A stretch of 64,000 nucleotides of DNA from Gorsachius magnificus (GCA_034008185.1 CM067086.1:31207007-31271006); one strand, 5' to 3'. Positions 37,279 to 50,629 are shown, counted from the stretch's first letter. Notes: a model not told the origin generated them from the sequence alone. Numbers and translations: made by a program.

Positions 37279-40200
37279 CTGCTGTACAATCATCAGCAAC
37301 AATTTTTGCTCTTCTGTCAAAAATGTAAAAGCTGGAACAACTCATAAATTTTTATTGACTCTAGTAGTATCCCCAGTGATAAAACCCCAGTATTTTATTT
37401 TAATTCACATGTATTAAACAGCCTGGCTGATTTACTTTTCTACCAGAATAGATAAGGAGGGTCTTCTCCAAGAAAAGTCAAACCTTAGAAATGGAGACTG
37501 GAGTTATTGCTGAATGACAAACCAAACTGATTTCCTGCGGCAGACAAATCTCATATAGGCATGTCATTTAATTTCTCTTCATGAGATATTGGAAGAGTTA
37601 CTACCTATGATGATGAAATAAAGATACGTTTCCAAGAACATTAATGTCTTACATGCTTTAAGGAGATCAAACAACAGATTCTCTAGTGCTGTATTAATAA
37701 AGCAATAGTTGCATAACTGACTTGGCTACACCAGGCAGAAATGTAGGATTCAAGTAGGCTCAGAGCACAGCAAAAAGGTGAGAGAGAAATCCTTGGGAGA
37801 TAGAAAGAAGGTGATATTTCCTCCGATTTACTTGAGGGAAAGGAAATTTCTTCAAACTACAAAGGAAAAGTCAATGACCCTCTGTAAACTCTAAGTCATC
37901 CTTCTGAATTAAAACCAGACTTATTAATCCAGCAGTTATGAACCAAAATTTTCAGACTAGCTAGAAAGGAAACAGAGTTAGATGGATGTTTCAGCCAGCG
38001 TTGTGCAACTACACTATCATCCTGTGTGGTATCAGAGAAGTTATGACAGCTCCTACCCTGCAAAAATAAAGTCCTGAGGAGAGGAGGAGATGGGGCAAAC
38101 GCCTCCCATCAGCCTGGAGGGAACGTGGAGCAGAGACTGATGGCTCCACAGGGGTCCCAAGAAATTTCTGAGATGCTCATCTACTGGAATACCAGTTCAA
38201 AACCAGAAACTTCAACAAACCACCAATTCTGAGGAGCCTGAAACTTGAGACACACAAAAAATGGGATTATTTGAAGCATGTAAAAATATTCATAATAGGT
38301 CTCTTGCCAAGATATTAAGAGCAGTTAACAGCTCAACTCTGCACTACACCCTTTTGGACACCTCAAAAAACTCGACAACCCAGATCATGCAGATTTCCTT
38401 AATCAAATTGGGGACATTTTTATCTGATACAGCCTTGGACAGGAACAGGCAGATTCACTGACAGCAAAAGAAAATCGTAACAGATCCTAGTCAAGAAAAT
38501 AGTTAAGAAAATCCTAAAAAATACAGAAATTCCCACCAAAAAGAGGCCCGAGCAATGATGTTAGCTCAGAGAACATTTTACAGGCTCTTTCTCCTCCTAA
38601 GCACTTCAGACATTTGGTACAGACATTTCTACTCAAGTCTGGTCTTTTTTTCCTGATGTTAAACAATATGCAAGGAAACTCAGGAAAAAAATACTAAAAA
38701 TGGTGTATACCTGAGACGCATTTTTAGGTTTTTAATGGTTTGCTAGATTTACTACTGTCCTGGGTAACACCATACCACTGTAGACTGGGTGCATACGGAC
38801 ATATGTTTGTGCAGGCCATAGTTCTGTTAATCACAGCAGCAGCATGAAGTGATGATGCTGAGGGTAACTGTGTACTTTAGCTGAGGAAGAACCACAGGTA
38901 TCTCCTTCCCCTCCTCTTTCTCGATGGCACACACTTAACTTCCCTTAGGTATCTAAGCTACAAGTGCAGGTCCATTTACCCATGTTAGGCCATAGCTTCC
39001 TAGATGGATGCAGAACTCCAGGTTCTAGATGGGACCCCAAAAGGTAATTTTCAGACACCAAGTACTTATCACAGTTTGAAGACCAAATTAACGATTCCAA
39101 AATCAACAGTATCCTCTTTTTCAACAAACAATTATATACAGACAGCTACAAGATTTTTAACATTCAGAAAAGACAATCCGTATTTTTAGAACAATGCTCA
39201 AGTTTAGCACAGCAAGGGAGGAATAGAAATTGCTTTTATCTCCAGCAGCAAAAATGTTTCTTTTAACTGATGCCAAAATTACAAAAAGTTTACATCAACA
39301 GAAGAATTAAATTCATTAAAAAAAATACTGAGCACAAATGAGAAACTATACAACCTACACTTGAAATATAACAGAACATACCATTCACTAGTTTACTGAT
39401 TTTCAAAACATGCACAGACACAAGCATAGCACAAGAACAATCCCTTCCAGAAAAGTCACCACGGATCACCACCATCAGACAGCTGATGTTCCTTCCAAGT
39501 GGGCAACAGAATCCAGTGAAGCAGCAAGCACGTATCAGGGTGAGTAACTCTACACCCTGCAGAAGTACTGAGCAGCAGCAAGAGATGAAGCACAAAAAGC
39601 AGAGAAACAAGCAGAGTATTTCAAAAAGAAACGCAGAAAGCCACAGCAGAGGGAACACGAGATTGACACGGTAACACAGAGAACCAGGCAGAACTGCATC
39701 CGTAGCAGCAAACTTCACCAGGGATACTCACTCTGTTCTAGCCAGCATAGCTATCACACAGCAGAAAATGATAAATGAGCTGGGTGGGTATTTATTTAGC
39801 AGATACAGCATTACTTTCACGCCAACATAAAATACTTCACCCTGTCTGTAGCTGCCTATCAAGGCTTTTCCATGCAATGTGAGCTACTCTGAAAAAATCC
39901 ATATGCATCAGGAGAAGAGTGGCAACGAGAACCTGGAAGTGAGACACGTTCAGTTTAATTGTGAAGCTGCACAAGTGATTAGTACAGCAGAAAAGAAAAT
40001 TAGGTAGATGTGTTAAAGTATAGCTATTTTCAGCCTCTGAAGCTCAAAACCATAAAACCCATTTAATCAAGAAAATTAACTCTTTTAAGTAACCAAAACT
40101 TCTAATATGCTCTACTTTTTGAACTGGGAGAACATTAGTTTTAAAACTCCAAGAGTAAGAAACATTGGCAGGCCCATCCAGCACTGTGAACTGCCAAACA

Positions 40201-40670
40201 TATCAATATTTTAAACAAGGAAAAACCAGTTTAAGGCTAACTCATCATGAAGGGTATTCTGAAACATACATCTGCAGCATTAAAAGCTGGGATATCAACA
40301 CCATCTATCACAAAAACTGTCAAAAACTATTAGACAACCTCCTTTTAGTTGACTGGAACTTCCAATCTGAGCAGACGTACTTGTAAATTCTGGTTCAGTA
40401 AAGGAATATGGCACAGTAATAGCAGTTAAAACATTCTCCTCTATCCACTGTTCTTGTCATTTCCCATCTTCCTGCACCCCAGATACTGACAGGTATTGTA
40501 ACTCCTGGGAGAAGACTGGGCAGGTGAGAAACAAACCTAATAGCTGAAGACGTCAATTCAGGAAGCTCCAGAAAAAATGTTAAGATATTTATATTATACC
40601 TATGAAATATATATTTACAACTATATTTCTGCACAGATATATCAATGTAGATACATCCATGTAGATGATA

Positions 40671-40690
40671 TATTTATTTATTTATTTATA
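40671..40690. repeat. (TTTA)n microsatellite
   Basis: About four to five TTTA units within a TA-rich neighbourhood. Confidence 0.85.
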
Positions 40691-41577
40691 AGATAGATCA
40701 ACTATCTACATGCAGGTAGAAATCCTACATAGCTCACTAGACACCTAAAAGAAAATTCTGGCCAGGAAGAAGGACTGAGACAAACATCACTGTGCAGCAA
40801 CAGTTCTACAACAATTTCAGTACAGTATTGCCAAAAACCCCATGAAAAGCAATTAATAACGCATTGCCAAACAGGAAAAAGGTGGCAGATTTTACCATAT
40901 TTAAAATCATATGCACAAAGCCAATTTAAGAACCTCTCTAATAAAAATACATATATAAACATACTTTAGATATTTAAATAAAAGGAGAATCCCAAAAATC
41001 TGGTAAGCATCTTTAAATTCAAGCTTCTACAGAACTGTTGTTTCAGGGAGACTGGTATGAGAAATAAATCCATGCATTTAACTAAAAATCTTACTAATTT
41101 CATTCATATTCACCTTCATTTTGGTAGTATTTCAGGATAATTATTAATACTTACGTATAAAAAGATCAATTAAAAGTTCTGGCATGGATCATAATTTTTG
41201 ATTATGTCTTTTACCCTGGAACAAGCAACTGTCACTTTTCATTTTTCTACTGTGCTGTGAATTTCATTGTGCATGACAACTGCTGGAAAAGACCAAGTTA
41301 TAACACTGGTACTACCAAACTGAATTTCCTTGCAAAAAGACCACCTATGTAGTATTATCGTTAAAGCCATGACTGAATTTATTACTAAACCACGTACGTA
41401 TCTTCAGGGATTCAACTATTTACTCCATGACTCCTCACGACCACCAATGAGAACAACAGTAACAGACAATCAGGACACTGATTTTTTAATTATTTTTTTT
41501 TAAAGGCACCTTTGTATTAAACTAATAGTTCACTGGATATCAAAGAAATTGGAGTCAAACTCATCACCAAAGAACTT

Positions 41578-41601
41578 GTCAGTAAGTCAGTACTTACTGA
41601 C
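41578..41601. repeat. Near-perfect palindrome, 10-bp arms
   Basis: GTCAGTAAGT (41578-41587) and ACTTACTGAC (41592-41601) are exact reverse complements around the 4-base spacer CAGT. The GTCAGTA core recurs at 41606-41612. Confidence 0.85.
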
Positions 41602-44600
41602 TAATGTCAGTAAAAAACTTTAGTACAGAATAGTGTTTAAAACAAAAGCAGTAAAGAAAAAAAGAGGTACTTTATTTTGCAGAAAACCTTTTTGAATGCT
41701 CTAAGCTCCACAAGGAAACTGCACATACACAACCCTGAAGACAGTAACTGCTTTTGTGGTTTGTTTTTAGGATACGGGGGAACCATGTTAGAAAAAGGAT
41801 TAGCCCATCGGAAGATGTGTCAAGAAAAATTCTGTAGTAGATCAAAAACATATGGATGGACTTTTTGGTTGTCACTACTGTTTTTCTTTTAACATTATGG
41901 TCTAATTTAAAAATGGGTTCAGACCAAACAATTCTAAAGAAATACAGTCCAGCAAGAAATATCAAATTCTTTTTTTAGTCCAAGATGCCTAAAATACACC
42001 AAAGTCCACCTTCCCTATTACCACAAATACTTTCCAAGCAATTTGGGTGTGAAGCATAAGGGAAGCAGCAGCGGGAGGCTAGGAGACAGCTGAGCATCTG
42101 GTGGAATCGATTTCCTTAACACCATGACATAATATGTGCCATCCACTATAGAGATCATTCACTTCATGGAAGTAGTGCCTTTTGTTCGCTGGAATCTACG
42201 GTTTCAAATGCTGAAAACTCTTGTGGATGAATCATACAGTATCTTTGGGAAAAACAAAACAAAGCAAACCCAAAAAACCTGAAACATGTTCTCAAGCAGC
42301 TTCTTTAAAATGCAATAAAAAGTTCTGAAACACACTTTTACCAGAGCAGCCCACGAGGCTAAGAGTGAGTAATCATTACAGCAGCATGACACTGAGCTAA
42401 AAGCAGAAAATGAAAATGCTATTCCCCTACAGAGAAACAACAGTCTCATTCATTTTTTTTAAAACTTCATGAAATACAGAGATAAGAGATCTTAACACTT
42501 CTCTACAGGTAAAGGAAGGAATAGATGGAGAACAAGGGAGATGTCTTCATTGTCTGTTCGTATTAGCGGCTGAAAGACATCATACCAAACAGAGGACTGA
42601 AGACAAGTAAGACCACGGGTAAACAATAAATAGCCAAGGGAGACGTTTTAGGGGGAAAGAATCTTGGGTTTTGTTCAGTAATATATTGTTGAAAGATATG
42701 TTTTGAGGAATTAGAGAAGAGTCAGTCAAATACTTCCCTAATTTTGTTGTAAAGATGAGAAAAAAAGTACAAGAATAATATCTGGCAAGCTGCTTGTACA
42801 TCATAAAGCAGCTAAAATTATCCCTTTGCAGGTTAAACAGTCATAAAACATTGTAAGCATCTGATTAACTTAACAGGAGACGGATTACTGAAACCAGCAC
42901 ATAAATACTACAAGGCTCTCAGAGCCCCATCCATAGGCCTCAGTCCTGTTCTGCTTATAGTCGCCTTCTGGATTTGGCATCACTGATCAACTTACTTTCG
43001 CCTGCCAGAACTGCCAAAGGTCTGTACCGCTAGAATATTCTTGGGTTTCTTCTTAACACCACTCCATTAGGAAATTGTTAAACAGCTTTGTAGTAGGGGT
43101 TTTTCTTTAAATCTGTGGGTGACAGCATTAGTAAGAAAATACATTTTATTACCGAGACCTCTTAAAAAACACATTAAAGATTAGTTTTAAAGCAGTATAA
43201 AATGTTTACAGAGATTCTTGTTAAAAGCTTCAAATGCACGTTTCATTTAGCCATTAAAAGAAGCAAACAGTATTTATTACACATTAAGCACTACTATGCC
43301 CTGAGGTTTCTGCTTAGAGCTCTCACATGTAAATGCAACTGATAAAATGGGTATCACTCGTTAGTCAAGGCAGAAGCAGCGGTTAGGGAAATGTTTCACC
43401 CTCTGTGGGATGCAGCACAGTATCATGCTTCTGCTGTTTCTGCTTACAGAGAATTGGTCCCTGGGAGGATGGTGTTTAATTAGCTCTGAAGACATCCATG
43501 AGGTACTTGTTTTACAAACTGAATAATAATGCAAACAGCGCAGGTAACACTATACATGGAGCACCGTGAAGGTGACTTCTTCGCTGCACAGTAATGGAAA
43601 CTCTCAAGGAGAATGGCAAGGAAAAAAAGGCAGATGTAGGTGCTGTGCCACCACAGGTAGGTCCAAATTCAAGATCTCAAGGGGAAATGTCCTTTGACTT
43701 AAAGCCATGTTGCTTTACCAGTATTTTTAATATGCATTAACTCACACCACTGCATTTTCCATCCGTTCTGTATTATTGCGCCATACTACTTCACATGACA
43801 TTTTTTTGTCATGGCAGGTATGTTTCCCTCCTCCTTCCTCTTAATCCATTGGCCTTTTCTTTTTAAACCAGTACCTAGTAAAGTCCAGCCTTAAAGATCT
43901 TACTGGAAACGGGCAATTTTATGAGGTGCCCCAAATAAATATTTCTCTTCCCCAGTGACAAGCTTACGCACAATAACACATAGCAAACAGTCAAATTCAC
44001 AGTCCTTCCACAATGGAGTTCTCCAAGAGAATTTCCTCAGTGCCGTGTCCTATCATGGCCAGAGATGCACAGGACTCAGAGCCACTAGACAGACTGGGGT
44101 TACATCTTTGCTTGTAAACACATGAAAAAAAATCACATCAGGAAAGCAAAAAAAGATTGATGCTTTGTTCTTAGCCTGCCTTTGTTCCTTTCTCATAGCT
44201 CTTGCTCCTTCAAATAAAAAAGTAAGTATAAATAAGTAGCAAGTAATTTTTGTAAACAATTACTTTTTTGTCTGGGCTAAGCACAGTACATCAAGATTCA
44301 CACGGAAAGGCCAGCAGCAAAGGAAAAGAAGTGGGAGAAAGGAAGAGGAAACTAACTACACATCACTCACTACATAGCATTTTTCATAAAAAGAGCATTA
44401 TTCTATCACATTTCTACAGCACATGAGTGTTTAGAACAAAACACCAGTCCCAAGTAAAGAGCAAGACATTGCTGCAATGAGTTTACAACAGCTAGGAAGA
44501 AAAAAGGAGGGCTTCACTGACAGCAGGAGAATAAGAGAATGATCACCACTTGCACAACTATAATCCCAAAATTCCGGCAAATGGAGGCAAAGCAAAACAG

Positions 44601-45124
44601 TACGTTTTTCATCAAAACCTCCATTTTTTTTTTAATTTTTAAAATTATATCTACAAAGGCTCTGAAAATTGACCAAACATTGACAAACTCAGAGTCGTTG
44701 TAAGGTTTTCCAGTGTCTTGGCTGGACTTCAGTGCTAGCAATCCTGCTTGGCCCAGCAAAACTCCTTTCACCAGAACCAAAGTGTGAAGGAGTGTGTGTG
44801 TGCTATACCTGCTTAACAGCTGCCACTTCACAGCTCCAGGGGGACACAGCAAGCTGGGGACAGCTGCCTTCTACCTTCCCAGGATATGACCACACTGCAC
44901 ATCACCAGTCACTACCAGGGAGGCAATACAGCACCCGTATGCTGCCGCCCTGCAAGACCTTCAAACCAGCACAGGCCAGCATTACCACCAAAAGCAGCAG
45001 CCAAATAATATGCTCCCTCTCCCCTACTGCCAGCCATATGGGCAGCTGGATGGAAGAACTGACTCAGATTCAAAGTATGCACTTAATTAATGGCTTTACG
45101 AAGACAAATTTGAAGCTCATTTCT

Positions 45125-45965
45125 TAGAATCATAGAATGTTTTGGGTTGGAAGGGACACCTAGAGGTCATCTAGTCCAACCTCCCTGCAGTGAGCAGGGA
45201 CATCGCTAACTAGATCAGGTTGCTCAGAGCCCCATCCAACCTGGCCTTGAATGTTCCCAGGGATGGGGCCTCCACCACCTCTCTGGGCAACCCGTTCCAG
45301 TGTTTCACCACCCTCGTTGTAAAGAATTTCCTCCTTATATCCAGTCTAATTCTACCCTGCTTCAGTTTAAAACCATTACCCCTTGTCCTGACACAGCTGG
45401 CCCTACTAAAAAGATTCTCCCCATCTTTCCTATAGGCCCCCTTTAGGTACTGAAAGGCCGCAATCAGGTCTCCCCGCAGCCTTCTCTTCTCCAGGCTGAA
45501 CAAGCCCAACTCCCTCAGCCTGTCCTCATAGGAGAGGTGCTCCAGCCCTCGGATCATTTTAGTAGCCCTCCTCTGGACCCACTCCAACAGGTCCATGTCC
45601 TTCTTGTGCTGAGGGCTCCAGAGCTGGACGCAGTACTCCAGGTGAGGTCTCACCAGAGCAGAGTAGAGGGGCAGAATCACCTCCCTCGACCTGCTGGCCA
45701 CGCTTCTCCCGATGCAGGCCAGAGTACGGTTGGCATTCTGGGCTGCCAGCGCACATTGCCGGCTCATGTCCAGCTTTTCATCCACCAGCATGCCCAAGTC
45801 CCTCTCGGCAGGGCTGCTCTCGATCCTTTCTTCCCCCAGCCTGTATGGATACCGGGGGTTACCCCGACCCAGGTGCATGACCTTGCACTTGGCCTCGTTG
45901 AACCTCATGAGGTTCACACAGGCCCACCTCTCCAGCCTCTTATCCAACTCAGCTAACCACTGGCA
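45125..45965 (-). mobile_element. Young CR1 LINE, 5'-truncated, with intact ORF2 C-terminus
   Basis: The 3' end lies at the left, with the CR1 tail (agaatcatagaatg, 45126-45139) and the gggttggaagggacacc 3'UTR block. On the minus strand the ORF2 C-terminal frame runs uninterrupted from about 45965 to its stop at 45210, about 250 codons. Recognisable reverse-transcriptase C-terminal blocks include [54 protein letters not shown] and [19 protein letters not shown]. The endonuclease, the N-terminal and catalytic part of the reverse transcriptase, and ORF1 are absent, the usual LINE truncation. The same frame continues by chance into flanking DNA to 46142. Lack of stops implies recent insertion. 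It lies in the same orientation as SIPA1L1. Opposite-strand frames here are shadows. Confidence 0.95.
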
Positions 45966-47672
45966 GCACTTCAGGGGAGAAGACCGAGCCGGAGGTGACA
46001 AGACGGAGCAGAGGGTGAGAAGTGACCGTACGAGAGCAGCAGCCGCAGCGCAGCTCTCAAACGCTCCTGGAAGTACGATGTGAAACGGAGGTACCTGCGT
46101 AAAGCATATAATGAGGTTAGCTGGAGAGTGTGCAGAGTTCAACTTCTTCGCTCAGCTGAAAACAAAGATGAAAGCTTGCGCAAAGGTACACAGTACCTTC
46201 TGCAGAAGACAGCTGGGAGAAGCATTAAGCCTGTACTGTTACAGCTTCCCCGCATGTTAAAATTGCCACTCACTCACTGTTTTATAGGGGGACCATATAA
46301 CCACCCTCCTAAGTTCAGGGGTTAAACATTTACCTGGGAATTCGGTGGCATTCCTGGAGCATGCTGGGACCAGCTCTGTCACCAGAGGGCAGGTGCCTCG
46401 CACCCGCACCCAGGTGGGAGGCGGCAGATTTGGGGGCAGTCGATAAGTTACCACACAAGTAGCATTCATTACTCAAGAGTACCGATCTCCATTCACCTAT
46501 GGCACATTGGGACGAGCAGATATTTCTCTCCCATCTGAGGAAAAGCACGTTCGAAGGTTTCCTTGACATGTGCCCTTTGGGGGAACACAGGAATTTGCTG
46601 TAGCCTAGCAATTAGTACTGCAATCCACCTTCAGTTTTCTCTAAAATGAATAATCAAGTACAAATTTCTAAACTATCACAACCAAAAGACTAACCTGGAA
46701 AAGCTGCTACATTGTTAGACAACTTTTTCTTTCATATATATATATATAGTTACTATACAAATGCTCAATTAATTCTTCAGATAGCCACTTGTTGCTGCAA
46801 AATCTCTGCTTCGTTCACCACATCAACTTTGGTAGCGAATAAAAGCATTTGGCAGAATTATATTTACTATTTTAATTACTAAATTTCATGTAGACAATAG
46901 TTTTTCTGACTTGATATCAAAATACATGCCATAATCGAGACCTTTCCTTGGACAAGATAGGCGCAATTTCAGATACCCCATGCACTCGTCCTCAAGGATG
47001 AAATTATTAAAGAACTACACTTAGGAAGGACTATCCTCATGTACTTCGCAAGCCAAATGTTCACACCAGACAACCATACTTTTAATGAAACTTGATGTCA
47101 GTTTTATATGGGACATAACTGAAGAGACATGAACTTCTGTACACAAAATAACTGCATTCATAACTTCTTTAGCATAAAACTGATTTTCAGAAAAAGCATG
47201 TGTTTTCTTTAACAAAAGTTATAAATACGAAGTGGGCATGTGGGCATTAATGAACTATGATGTTCTATTATGCATGCAAGGAAAAAACCCCAACATTCAT
47301 ATTCATTTAGCTGGCCACAAGCATTTTGCAGTTTTTTTTGTTCTGAATAGCAGCCAGTAAATCTCTCCTGACAGATGAACATTTTATTTTCATTTTGAAA
47401 TTCCTCTCAGCTTTGAGGTTTCACTGGAACTTCACTTACTTAAAAAAATCTTCACTTTGCTGTCTACAGTGAAGTTGAGAAAGCATGCCTGCACAACTTG
47501 AAGTGCTGACTGAAGCTCACTCTGCACTAGGTAAAACTCAGGTGCCAAAAGCAATAGCATAAAAGACACACTTGTCACCAGCTGGTCCCTATATAACACA
47601 CCCACCCCCAACTTCCACTATTTCTACACATATGAAGCCAAACTCATGAGAAACAACTAAGTATTTGCCCCT
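45966..47672 (-). other. 5' intron of SIPA1L1, between CR1 and LTR A2
   Basis: It begins with a CpG-dense patch of about 120 bases (see findings), then mixed sequence to about 46480, then AT-rich DNA with an (AT)n run at 46734-46748. No exon or RNA gene was established. Confidence 0.45.
46734..46748. repeat. (AT)n microsatellite
   Basis: Fifteen bases of alternating A and T. Confidence 0.85.
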
Positions 47673-48273
47673 TGTGCTGAGATGGGCTGGGATAGAGTTC
47701 CTTTCCTCCATAGCAGCTAGTATGGGGGTACTATAGTTTTGGATCTGTGCTGAAAGCAGTGTGGGTAACCCAGGGATGCTGTCGTTACTGCTGAGCCGTG
47801 CTTACACAGAGTCAGGGCCTTTGCTGCCTCTCACCCCACCCCACCAGTGAGGAGGCTGGGGGGCACGAGGAGCTGGGAGGGGACCCAGCCGGGACAGCTG
47901 ACCCCAGCTGATCCCAGGGATATCCCAGACCATGGGACAACATGTTCAGCACAGAAAGCTGGGGGAAGGAGGAGGAAGGGGGGGGACGTTCGGAGTGATG
48001 GCGTTTGTCTTCCCAAGTCACCGTTACGTGTGATGGAGCCCTGCCTTCCTGGGGATGGCTGAGCACCTGCCTGCCCATGGGAAGCAGGGATTGAATTCTT
48101 CATCTTGCTTTGCTTGCACATGCGGCTTTTGCTTTCCCTATTAAACTGTCTTTATCTCAACCCAGGAGCTTTCTCACTTTACCCTTCCAATTCTCTCCCC
48201 CACCCCACCGGGGGCGGGAGGGGAGTGAGTGGCTGCGTGGGGCTGAGCTGCCGGCTGGAGTTAAACCACAACA
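47673..48273 (+). mobile_element. Solo LTR A2 of an avian endogenous retrovirus
   Basis: It begins TGTGCTGAGATGGGCTGGGA and ends AACCACAACA, with TG...CA termini and a length of 601 bp. A perfect 5-bp target duplication CCCCT lies at 47668-47672 and 48274-48278. A polyadenylation-type signal ATTAAA is at 48140-48145. Its first ~110 bases and its last ~150 bases align with the LTR at 11282-11850 (shared ctgggatagagtt start, shared ttaaactgtctttatctca block and shared terminal gagtgagnggctgcgtgg block), so the two belong to one family. The middle is different and richer in G and C. No retroviral genes are attached, so it is solo. It is antisense to SIPA1L1. Confidence 0.9.
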
Positions 48274-50610
48274 CCCCTATATATGAGGTAATGTAACCTT
48301 CAATACTATTTGTTAGTTTTTCCCAAAGCTTTTGAATTTTCAATTCTTTTTTGAAGTTATTCAAGCTTTTTTCCTCTAATCTCAAAAAAACCTCACATCA
48401 CCATTTTTGTAGTTTGAGGCCTGCTACTTCAAAAAAAAAAATCAGTATGTGTAAATGAAAACTACAATCATAGAAAGCTGGTAAGGATGTCTTCTCTGCA
48501 CCAATAAAATATCCTTTAACTTTTTATAATCTTCAAAACTTCCACAACTCATTGTGTTCTATGGTTTACCAAGAAAAACTATTTTCAAATATGATTATTA
48601 CAAATATTTTCATTAATGCAAACAAAAGCTTTCAGCTTGTTTGTTTGCATAAATGTTCAAATATCTTCATAGGTGACAGGATTAAATTAAGGTTTGACAT
48701 ATTACAAAGCAAAACGTAGGTGAATTCTTCTTCCTAGAATATTCAATTAAACAAAACTTAAATAAAAGTAAAATCAGCATGAAACCACCATAAAGAAATA
48801 TGCCAACTAAAGGCATTTCACAGAACGGAGATTTTAAACATACAAAAACGTAGAACAGGACTCTACTTCTACCAAAAAGTTTAAGACAGTGGTTTGCATT
48901 TTGGTTTTTCTTATGTAGTGATGTTCTAAAAATACTTTTCTTTGTTGTTTTTTAAATAAATCAGTTACCCCATATATCTTTAAAAGCCATGTTATTGCCT
49001 GCTTGAACAGAAAACCTTCATTAGCCTGTGGAATAATGGAATAAACCAGAAGCAGAACTATGGCAGCTGAGGAGCCAACAATGCCATGGTTGCTGACTCC
49101 TCTAAACAAGTAGTACTGAGGAAGACTAATTCTCAATAGACATACAGTTTGTTAGTGATTGATTTACTATGTTAATTATATTTAAATTGGAGCCAAAAAT
49201 TTTCCCATGTTCATTAAAACTCCTCTTTTTTCCTCCACCATTACTACCTAGAATCCCTACTGCAGTCCTCCCAGGCTTCCAGCCCAAATTCTAATCCACA
49301 TGGCAGTACCTTTAGTTTCCACTTACCCTTCTCCTACCGAATATTCAGAGATTCATAGTGAATCTCCTGACGATTTCTTGCTATATGCCCTACCTGTCTG
49401 CTCAACCCGTCAGGCATACAAGAAGTACATGAATAGTATTGTAACCGGAGCAATAAAGACACTGATCAGACCATTTAGTGGTAGTGCTTAGGTGCAAAAG
49501 TGAAACCACAAGAGAGTTAAAATAAAAAGATGAAACGGAAATAAAGCCAGGAGGACCACAACAAATCTACAGCAACATAAGAGTAGGAAAAAAATCCTAA
49601 GACCAAACAGGCCATACAGCAGCAAGTATGGAATTTGCACTATGTAAGCACAGATGCTACTCAGTCTCTCCTTTTGTGAATAAGACTGCTACAGATTCAT
49701 TAATCTAATCTTAACAATGATGCACTACAATATTTTGTAACATAAAAATTGTCACGCCACCACCAATACAGAAGTCCATCTCTTGATTATTAATTCATGA
49801 GGTCTTGCAGAAAACATGGCACATGCTCACAATTAGCAAAATTAGCTCACTCCTCCAGTGGCTTCACGGGACTCACTGCAACTACCCAAAACTCCTAAGC
49901 CTGCATCCAAGTACTTTCTGCATGCAAAACATAACAGCAGGCAACACACTTGCTGTTGTCAACTGAAAATTTCCAGTTTCCTCAAGAAGTTGACTTGAGC
50001 ACTTCATGTAGCTCTTAATGCCCTAGACACAGAACATTCCGGGGTTGCTCAATCTGTAAGATCTATTCATTAAACACTCAGACTAAACAGCTTGCTCAAG
50101 AATTAGATCTCCAGCATTTTTAAACAAACTTAATTTCTTCGTAACATTTTAGGGGTTTTGATCCTGAGTAAAGAATTCCTGCAGATTTTGGAATAAATAG
50201 CATCTATTACTGGACACTCAGCATCCCCTCCAAGCAGTGAAAAATGAAAGGAATGTTGTTTATCATCCTAAAATAGCTCTCAGTTAAACACTAATCATTA
50301 CCATTGGTGAAAAAGACAATTTCAGTCATATGGCATTTAAGCTCTACCCTTAAAATACTGCATATTACAGATCCTCCCTGCCACTGTATTCTGTGGTTTG
50401 ACATGCATTTTAAAATTCCCCTTCCCATGATTTCTCAATTTCTCAGTTTCACAAAAATATCTCTCATCTCCTTGGAAACCTGAACACAACACAACAAAGA
50501 CTGCTGGCTCTAATGCTTAAAAGCAGGTTAGAAAAAGAACTGCATTCCCTTGCTAGTTAGGATAGGGTTCAACACTTCATTTCTCTTTACTAATGTATCT
50601 ACAAGAACCT

Positions 50611-50629
50611 CTCTCTCTCCCCCCCCCCC
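50611..50629. repeat. (CT)n then C-run
   Basis: Alternating CT passing into a run of 11 C. Confidence 0.85.

Larger units (their letters stand above)
31707..45124 (-). other. 5' intron of SIPA1L1, between old and young CR1
   Basis: About 13.4 kb of AT-rich unique sequence with only small simple repeats (noted separately). A plus-strand open segment with splice-like ends lies at 32008-32229. Longer chance frames occur at 39290-39718 (minus), 44514-44852 (minus) and 44732-45127 (plus); none shows a recognisable domain. No RNA gene was recognised. Confidence 0.45.

Noticed and set aside
39290..39718. Minus-strand 142-codon hydrophobic Cys/Leu/Phe-rich frame
   Set aside because: It is the complement of a purine-rich stretch, which automatically yields hydrophobic residues. 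No signal-peptide plus domain order, splice context or recognisable family.
44514..45127. Opposing 112- and 131-codon frames
   Set aside because: They overlap on opposite strands without domain features; treated as chance frames.
45537..45956. Plus-strand open frame of 139 codons, with neighbours at 45220-45435 and 45712-46083
   Set aside because: Antisense shadow of the intact CR1 reverse-transcriptase frame.
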